NCBI GenBank assembly: GCA_964525945.1
Contig: CAZGKX010000003.1
Span: 10,030-74,029 of the forward strand
DNA: 64,000 nt
Direction: 5' to 3'
Origin: CAZGKX01 sp964525945
GTDB lineage: Bacteria > Pseudomonadota > Gammaproteobacteria > Legionellales > Legionellaceae
A model generated the notes under the pieces. That model was not told the origin of the DNA and did not search any database. It saw nothing but the letters and a program-made list of their open reading frames with translations. Every line of letters starts with the position of its first letter. Position 1 is the stretch's first letter. The position numbers and the translations under genes were made by a program. Shown one piece after another: positions 57,482 through 64,000 of this stretch.

Positions 57482-58557
57482 ATAAACGAATTGTCTTAAC
57501 AGGTGGAGGAACTGCAGGGCATGTTACACCGAATCTTGCTCTGATTGATATTTTTAAACAAGACGGCTGGCAAATTGATTATATAGGTTCTGTGGATGGT
57601 GTGGAAAAAAGCATGATTGCAGCCGTCAATATTCCTTATCACGCCATTCGCTGTGGCAAACTGCGGCGTTATTTCAGTTGGAAAAATTTTATTGATCCAT
57701 TCAATATGCTCATCGGCATCGTTCAAGCCTATTTTTTGCTCCGTAAAATCAAGGCCAACATTGTTTTTTCTAAAGGTGGGTTTGTAGCATTACCGGTTGT
57801 TGTGGCTGCGTGGTTAAACAATATCCCCGTTATTGCCCATGAATCGGATTTAAGCCCAGGTTTAGCCAACCGTTTATCGTTTCCTTTTGTGGATACGATT
57901 TGTGTTACATTTGAAGCAGGCAAGCAATTTTTCAAGCACCAGCATAAAGTACTGGTCACCGGCACACCCATTCGATCGCAACTGTTAAATGGCAGTGCAA
58001 TGAATGGGCTAGCACGCTGCGGTTTTCAGGTTGGAAAACCGGTGCTGCTGATTGTCGGAGGGAGTCAAGGTGCCGCAGCCATTAATCGTTGCGTTAGACA
58101 AGCACTCGATGCGTTGACTCAACAATTCCAAATCATTCATTTATGTGGAAAAGGCAAGTTGGATGCCTCTTTAATGAATAAACCGGGCTATTGCCAGCTT
58201 GAATATGCCAATGATGAGTTGGCTGATTTATTTGCTGCCAGCGATGTTGTTGTTTCTCGAGCGGGCGCCAACTCATTGTATGAAATCCTGGCATTAGGAA
58301 AACCGCATGTGCTCATTCCTTTGCCCTTGCATTCAAGCCGTGGTGATCAAATTCAAAATGCTAAACATTTTCAACAACAAGGCATCAGTGTTGTGGTGGA
58401 GGAAAGCCAATTGCAACCCGATACATTATTGGATGCGATTGATAAAATAACCTTTAATCGCGATGCAATTGTATCTAAAATCAAGCGCTTGAATATTAAA
58501 TCGGCCACCGATCAAATTGTTGAAATGATAAACTTAAAGCTCTCGACAGCAAAATAA
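57478..58557 (+). CDS. murG: UDP-GlcNAc transferase MurG
   Basis: A 359-residue GT-B glycosyltransferase. LTGGGTAGHVTPNLAL is the first glycine loop, GGSQGAAAIN the second, and SRAGANSLYEILALGKPHVLIPLP the UDP-GlcNAc site. It adds GlcNAc to lipid I at the inner membrane to give lipid II. It is separated from the usual mur-fts cluster and instead translationally coupled to nadC. Confidence 0.93.
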   Translation: MNKRIVLTGGGTAGHVTPNLALIDIFKQDGWQIDYIGSVDGVEKSMIAAVNIPYHAIRCGKLRRYFSWKNFIDPFNMLIGIVQAYFLLRKIKANIVFSKGGFVALPVVVAAWLNNIPVIAHESDLSPGLANRLSFPFVDTICVTFEAGKQFFKHQHKVLVTGTPIRSQLLNGSAMNGLARCGFQVGKPVLLIVGGSQGAAAINRCVRQALDALTQQFQIIHLCGKGKLDASLMNKPGYCQLEYANDELADLFAASDVVVSRAGANSLYEILALGKPHVLIPLPLHSSRGDQIQNAKHFQQQGISVVVEESQLQPDTLLDAIDKITFNRDAIVSKIKRLNIKSATDQIVEMINLKLSTAK

Positions 58558-58636
58558 ATTGCTGAGATAATGAAGCTCCTCTTTCAGAGGAACGCGATCG
58601 GAATATCGCAAAAGTCCAATCAATCAAGGAGTTAGT

Positions 58637-58915
58637 ATGAAGGCAACACTGTGTGCAGTTTTATTGTCATTTTCTATGGTTTCCTATTCAGCTTTTGCGG
58701 CTGATCACACGATTAATTTAAACAAAGCCATCGTCTCAGAATTAACCCAATCTTTCAAAGGAATTGGTAAAAAACGTGCGCAAGCGATTGTTGATTATCG
58801 AATGTCCCATGGCAACTTTAAATCCGTCGAAGATTTAGCGCAGGTCCGTGGTTTTGGTCGCTCGTTTGTCACGCATCATTTGCAACAATTACAGGCTTTA
58901 TTTGTCGTAAGTTAA
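58637..58915 (+). CDS. comEA: ComEA-type helix-hairpin-helix competence protein
   Basis: A 92-residue exported protein. A signal peptide (1-22, ending AFAAD) is followed by two helix-hairpin-helix motifs (LNKAIVSELTQSFKGIGKKRAQAIVDYR and VEDLAQVRGFGRSFV). ComEA binds incoming DNA in the periplasm during natural transformation. In L. pneumophila comEA is a RocC/RocR target, and a ProQ-domain gene is also in this window. GGAG lies 8 bases before the ATG. Confidence 0.88.
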   Translation: MKATLCAVLLSFSMVSYSAFAADHTINLNKAIVSELTQSFKGIGKKRAQAIVDYRMSHGNFKSVEDLAQVRGFGRSFVTHHLQQLQALFVVS

Positions 58916-58957
58916 TGGTTGTGGCGTTAAAAATCCTGTACAGTGCAATTTCTCAGG

Positions 58958-58982
58958 CGTCGTTGCGGGAAGCGCAGCGACG
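58958..58982. repeat. CGTCGTTGCG palindromic repeat after comEA
   Basis: CGTCGTTGCG (58958-58967) and CGCAGCGACG (58973-58982) form a 10-bp stem with one G-T pair, followed by AAACCATCCTGG. This resembles the widespread CGTCATTGCG-type bacterial palindromic repeats. It may end the comEA transcript. Confidence 0.5.
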
Positions 58983-59075
58983 AAACCATCCTGGCATCTA
59001 AAAAAAGATGTAAAAACACACAAAAAATATGTCGATTTTTATCCAAATTTCAGTTAAAGTGCTCGGCAAAAATGA

Positions 59076-61013
<1,938 letters not shown>

Positions 61014-61017
<4 letters not shown>

Positions 61018-61496
61018 TCACAACCAATGCTCGCTTATTGTTAACGGTGCTGATGGCTTTTGTGTTGACCATTTTACCTTTACCGGACATGCTCAGTGGT
61101 TTTCGGCCCCAGTGGATTTTACTCATCGTATTGTACATTCAGTTTTTTTTACCCAATTATTTTAGTGTCACCTTTATTTTTTTTCTAGGTTTGTGCCTGG
61201 ACGTGCTGTTGTCGACGATCCTTGGCGAGCATGCCTTTGCCCTTTTATTAACGTCTTGGTTTGCGGTCGGTAGAACCCGGCGTTTTATTTTTTTCTCGAC
61301 GCTGCAACAAATGGCACTGATTGCCATTTTTGGTTTAATTTATCAGGGTGTTCTTTATTTGATGGATGCGTCTTTGGGACATAGCGCTGGGATAACCGTT
61401 GTTCCACAACGAGCATTGCTAAGCATGCTCTTGTGGCCTTGGATAAAATGGGTGGGAAGTTTGTTGTTGCCATCAAAAACGGCAAGCCGCTACTAA
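61014..61496 (+). CDS. mreD: Rod-shape determining protein MreD
   Basis: A 160-residue protein with five or six membrane helices, in the usual place after mreC (ATGA overlap). FRPQWILLIVLYI and GLCLDVLLSTILGEHAF are typical MreD segments. It overlaps the convergent rluE stop by 4 bases. Confidence 0.92.
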
Positions 61497-62032
61497 AGCG
61501 TGATTAAGCGATGTTGTCCGGGTTGTAAGTCACCCAAAGACCAATCCGCAATGCGGTGCCGAACCAAACGCAGCGTAGGAAAACCAATCGCCGCGGTCAT
61601 TTTACGAACTTGGTGATTTTTTCCTTCTTGTATAACAATGTCTAACCATTGTGTGGGGATGGATTTTCTATAACGTACAGCAGGGATTCTTTCCCATAAT
61701 AACGGCGCATCAATAAGCTGTACTTGGGCCGGTAAAAATTGCAATTGTTTTATTTTTAATCCCTGCTGAAGAGTTTCTAAGGATTGTTCACTGGGGATAC
61801 CTTCGACTTGGGTCCAATAGTGCTTGTTTTTATTAAATTTAGGATGGGTGAGTTTGTGCTGCAGTGCACCGTTATTGGTCAGCAACAACAAGCCTTCGCT
61901 GTTTTTGTCCAATCGCCCTGCCGCATAAAAATCAGGCAACTCAATATAATCAGCGAGCGTGGCCTCGCCAGGTTCGCCAGTAAATTGGCTGACCACCCCA
62001 TAAGGTTTATTAAACAGTAAAATCGTTGGCAT
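61493..62032 (-). CDS. rluE: 23S rRNA pseudouridine synthase RluE-type
   Basis: A 179-residue RsuA-family synthase without an S4 domain. AAGRLDKNSEGLLLLTNNG holds the catalytic Asp, and EGKNHQVRKMTAAIGFPTLRLVRHRI is the family C-terminal motif. The lack of S4 and start TILLFNKPYGVVSQF fit RluE, which modifies U2457 of 23S rRNA in E. coli. Confidence 0.88.
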   Translation of the reverse strand: MPTILLFNKPYGVVSQFTGEPGEATLADYIELPDFYAAGRLDKNSEGLLLLTNNGALQHKLTHPKFNKNKHYWTQVEGIPSEQSLETLQQGLKIKQLQFLPAQVQLIDAPLLWERIPAVRYRKSIPTQWLDIVIQEGKNHQVRKMTAAIGFPTLRLVRHRIADWSLGDLQPGQHRLITL

Positions 62033-62085
62033 GTTTTTTTTGATAAATTAATTGCATCATACCATAAAAAAGACTCTTAAAAGAG

Positions 62086-62120
62086 GTAGGTGGGCAAAGA
62101 AGCACAGCGACGTGCCCACC
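62086..62120. repeat. TGGGC/GCCCA palindromic repeat upstream of rluE
   Basis: GTAGGTGGGC (62086-62095) and GTGCCCACC (62112-62120) flank an AAAGAAGCACAGCGAC core. It lies between rluE's start and the phosphoribosyltransferase stop, both on the minus strand. Fourth locus of the family in this window. Confidence 0.6.
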
Positions 62121-62188
62121 GGTGCGGAGAAAAAACTAGCTCTGTTGTATGATGATGCAACGCTGAGATCGTCTCATTCTCTTTCGAG

Positions 62189-62995
62189 CTATAAAAGTTT
62201 CATTCGCGTTTCATGTTCAAAATCAAGCGGATTTGCAATTGATGGCGCAGGTTTTGATTTAAATAATTTAAATTGTCGACCAATCGTATCGGCAGCATTG
62301 CATTCTATCAATGCTTTGGACAACGCGACTTTCCTGTTCAGCAATGTCCATTCATTTTCAGTGGGGAGCTTATCTTGATCAACGGCGCCAATAAATTGCA
62401 AATTACGCACCAACCCTTTAAAGTCCAGTCCTGATCCAATGATAAATGCATTTTTGGAAACCACAAACCCTCGGTAGTATGGATTCGAAGTTTTGGTTAA
62501 TCGAAATTGGGCTTTGTCAACCAATACGGCCAACCGTACGTCATTCGCACCTTGCTGTTTTAATTTTTTTAAAATGGCGGCGTACGTTTTCCCTGTGTCA
62601 CATACCTCATCCAAAACGATCACATTCCGACCAGCCACGATGGTTTTAGGATGGGCTTGGATAGACAACTCGCCTGATTTGGTTCCGGCGTAGCTTGTGG
62701 CTTGCATGGTTGTGTATTCAAAACGGTAATTGCGCTTGATCAATTCTGCTTGCAGCGCACTGGCAAAAGGAAACGCTCCATCCATGATGCTGATCAGAAC
62801 AGGATTGGAAATGCTTTTATCAGCAACAATTTGATCGGCCATTGCTTGAATCGTTTCTGTGACCCGTCCACTGGTTAATTCAAGGTTCGTTTTTTTATCA
62901 TGGACTGGCTGAATGGATTCAATAAGCCTGGCTTCTATCTCTAATTCTAAGTTTTCAATGTCTTTTAACGCGGCTAAAATTTCCTCTTTTTTCAT
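62189..62995 (-). CDS. Hypoxanthine-type phosphoribosyltransferase with extra termini
   Basis: A 268-residue protein. The PRPP loop is VIVLDEVCDTGKTYAAI (about 124-140), and ISIMDGAFPFASALQAEL and GSGLDFKGLVRNL match the hypoxanthine-guanine PRTase fold. Usual Hpt proteins are about 180 residues; here a 45-residue helical N-terminus and a 50-residue basic C-terminus are added. It likely salvages hypoxanthine or guanine, though substrate choice cannot be read. It is divergent from icd. Confidence 0.82.
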   Translation of the reverse strand: MKKEEILAALKDIENLELEIEARLIESIQPVHDKKTNLELTSGRVTETIQAMADQIVADKSISNPVLISIMDGAFPFASALQAELIKRNYRFEYTTMQATSYAGTKSGELSIQAHPKTIVAGRNVIVLDEVCDTGKTYAAILKKLKQQGANDVRLAVLVDKAQFRLTKTSNPYYRGFVVSKNAFIIGSGLDFKGLVRNLQFIGAVDQDKLPTENEWTLLNRKVALSKALIECNAADTIGRQFKLFKSKPAPSIANPLDFEHETRMKLL

Positions 62996-63107
62996 TGTTC
63001 TTCCTTATTAAACGCATGTTGATGCTATTTTGTGTGGTAAGTTTAAAAAAAACAAGCAAATATCCTAAGATGGTCATTTATAAATTCTTTAGCGCTGGGT
63101 ATTAGCA

Positions 63108-63116
63108 TGCTATGAT
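63108..63116 (+). promoter_or_regulatory. Extended -10 promoter of icd
   Basis: TGCTATGAT at 63108-63116 is an extended -10, 28 bases before the icd start; the -35 region is weak. Confidence 0.4.
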
Positions 63117-63144
63117 AATTCTGTTTTTAACAACGGAGTTATTC

Positions 63145-64000
63145 ATGACATTCGAAAAAATTCAAATACCCTCGCATGGCAAAGCAATTACTGTCAACCC
63201 TGATTTCACTTTGAATATTCCTGATAGTCCGATCATTCCTTTTATCGAGGGTGACGGTATTGGTGTGGACGTAACACCGGCCATGAAAAAAGTAGTGGAT
63301 GCTGCCGTAAAGAAAGCCTATGGAACAACCAAAAAAATCGCCTGGATGGAAGTGTATGCTGGCGAAAAAGCAACACGTGTGTATGGTGCAGATCAATGGC
63401 TACCGAAAGAAACATTGCAAGCCATTAAGCAGTTTGTAGTGTCCATAAAAGGGCCATTAACAACACCTGTGGGTGGCGGAATTCGTTCATTGAACGTGGC
63501 GATTCGCCAGGAATTGGATCTTTACACTTGTTTACGCCCTATCCGTTATTTTGATGGCACGCCAAGTCCTGTAAAAGAGCCTTGGAAAACCGACATGGTT
63601 ATTTTTCGTGAAAATTCAGAAGACATTTATGCCGGGATTGAATGGGCAGCCGATTCCAATGATGCAAAAAAATTGATTCAATTTTTACGCGAAGAGATGG
63701 GGGTCAAAAAAATCCGTTTTCCTGAGCATTGCGGCATTGGCATTAAACCTGTATCAAAAGAAGGCACCACGCGTTTGGTGAAAGCAGCGATTCAGTATGC
63801 TATTGATAATAATCGTGATTCTGTGACATTGGTCCACAAAGGTAATATCATGAAATTCACGGAAGGCGCGTTCAAAGATTGGGGGTATGCAGTAGCCCGC
63901 GAACAATTTGGGGCAAAAGAATATCAAGGTGGGCCATGGATGCAGTTTGCTAACCCTAAAACAGGGCAGCCTATTGTCGTGAAGGATGTTATTGCGGATG
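63145..64000 (+). CDS. icd: NADP-dependent isocitrate dehydrogenase (cut by window end)
   Basis: The frame from the ATG at 63145 (GGAG 5 bases before it) is open to the window edge, giving 285 residues of a protein normally about 415 long. [17 protein letters not shown] is the N-terminal motif, [23 protein letters not shown] the substrate loop with its regulatory Ser region, and [15 protein letters not shown] the conserved core. It converts isocitrate to 2-oxoglutarate and follows aconitase in the pathway. Confidence 0.95.
   Translation, partial: MTFEKIQIPSHGKAITVNPDFTLNIPDSPIIPFIEGDGIGVDVTPAMKKVVDAAVKKAYGTTKKIAWMEVYAGEKATRVYGADQWLPKETLQAIKQFVVSIKGPLTTPVGGGIRSLNVAIRQELDLYTCLRPIRYFDGTPSPVKEPWKTDMVIFRENSEDIYAGIEWAADSNDAKKLIQFLREEMGVKKIRFPEHCGIGIKPVSKEGTTRLVKAAIQYAIDNNRDSVTLVHKGNIMKFTEGAFKDWGYAVAREQFGAKEYQGGPWMQFANPKTGQPIVVKDVIAD

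Overview
This window is a stretch of a gammaproteobacterial chromosome, most likely from Legionella or a close relative in the order Legionellales. The reasons are moderate-to-low G+C, an amino-acid-burning central metabolism, type IV pilus and competence genes, a ProQ-type RNA chaperone beside a CsrA-sponge-like small RNA, and several ankyrin, kinase-like and HAD-like proteins that resemble Dot/Icm effectors. It comes from a draft assembly: three runs of 10 N (21896, 38204, 39381) each break a gene, and in all three the reading frame shows the true gap is not exactly 10 bases.

Layout. Positions 1-7965 hold ornithine cyclodeaminase, arginase and (after four other genes) PutA. Together these could take arginine through ornithine and proline to glutamate. 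Between them lie a UDG-fold protein lacking the catalytic Asp, ubiG, a very small ProQ, an unannotated RsmY/RsmZ-like RNA (3464-3594) and an L,D-transpeptidase. Positions 8194-13079 hold a secreted GH5 glycosidase, a membrane-anchored ankyrin protein and an amino-acid permease. Aconitase, arsC, an in-frame deletion remnant of an FAH-family gene and a hypothetical gene follow. Positions 18052-22228 are an EmrB/EmrA/NodT tripartite efflux operon with a near-perfect 24-bp palindrome upstream. mrcA comes next, then an unknown paralogous pair (25634-26722 intact; 24779-25616 split by a frameshift).

Positions 26938-32325 are pilM-pilN-pilO-pilQ-aroK-aroB. There is no separate pilP, and the secretin carries a PilP-like N-terminal stretch instead. 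A small membrane protein, a universal stress protein, a long imperfect hairpin and ribF-ileS-lspA follow. Positions 37907-47014 are accessory: a KDPG-aldolase-like gene without its Schiff-base lysine, a coiled-coil gene across an N gap, a GNAT, a DegP-type protease, a kinase-like protein, an ankyrin protein, a HAD-like protein and an unknown helical protein. Positions 47031-57481 hold purB-nadB-nadA and nadC, giving complete de novo NAD synthesis, with a multi-pass membrane protein, ppsA and a Kef-type antiporter between them. murG, comEA, mreBCD, rluE, a purine phosphoribosyltransferase and the start of icd complete the window.

Dispersed GTAGG-TGGGC...GCCCACC palindromes occur at four loci next to accessory or gene-end boundaries. 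No tRNA, rRNA, CRISPR array or intact insertion sequence was seen. Calls rest on reading motifs and alignments by eye; no database search was run.
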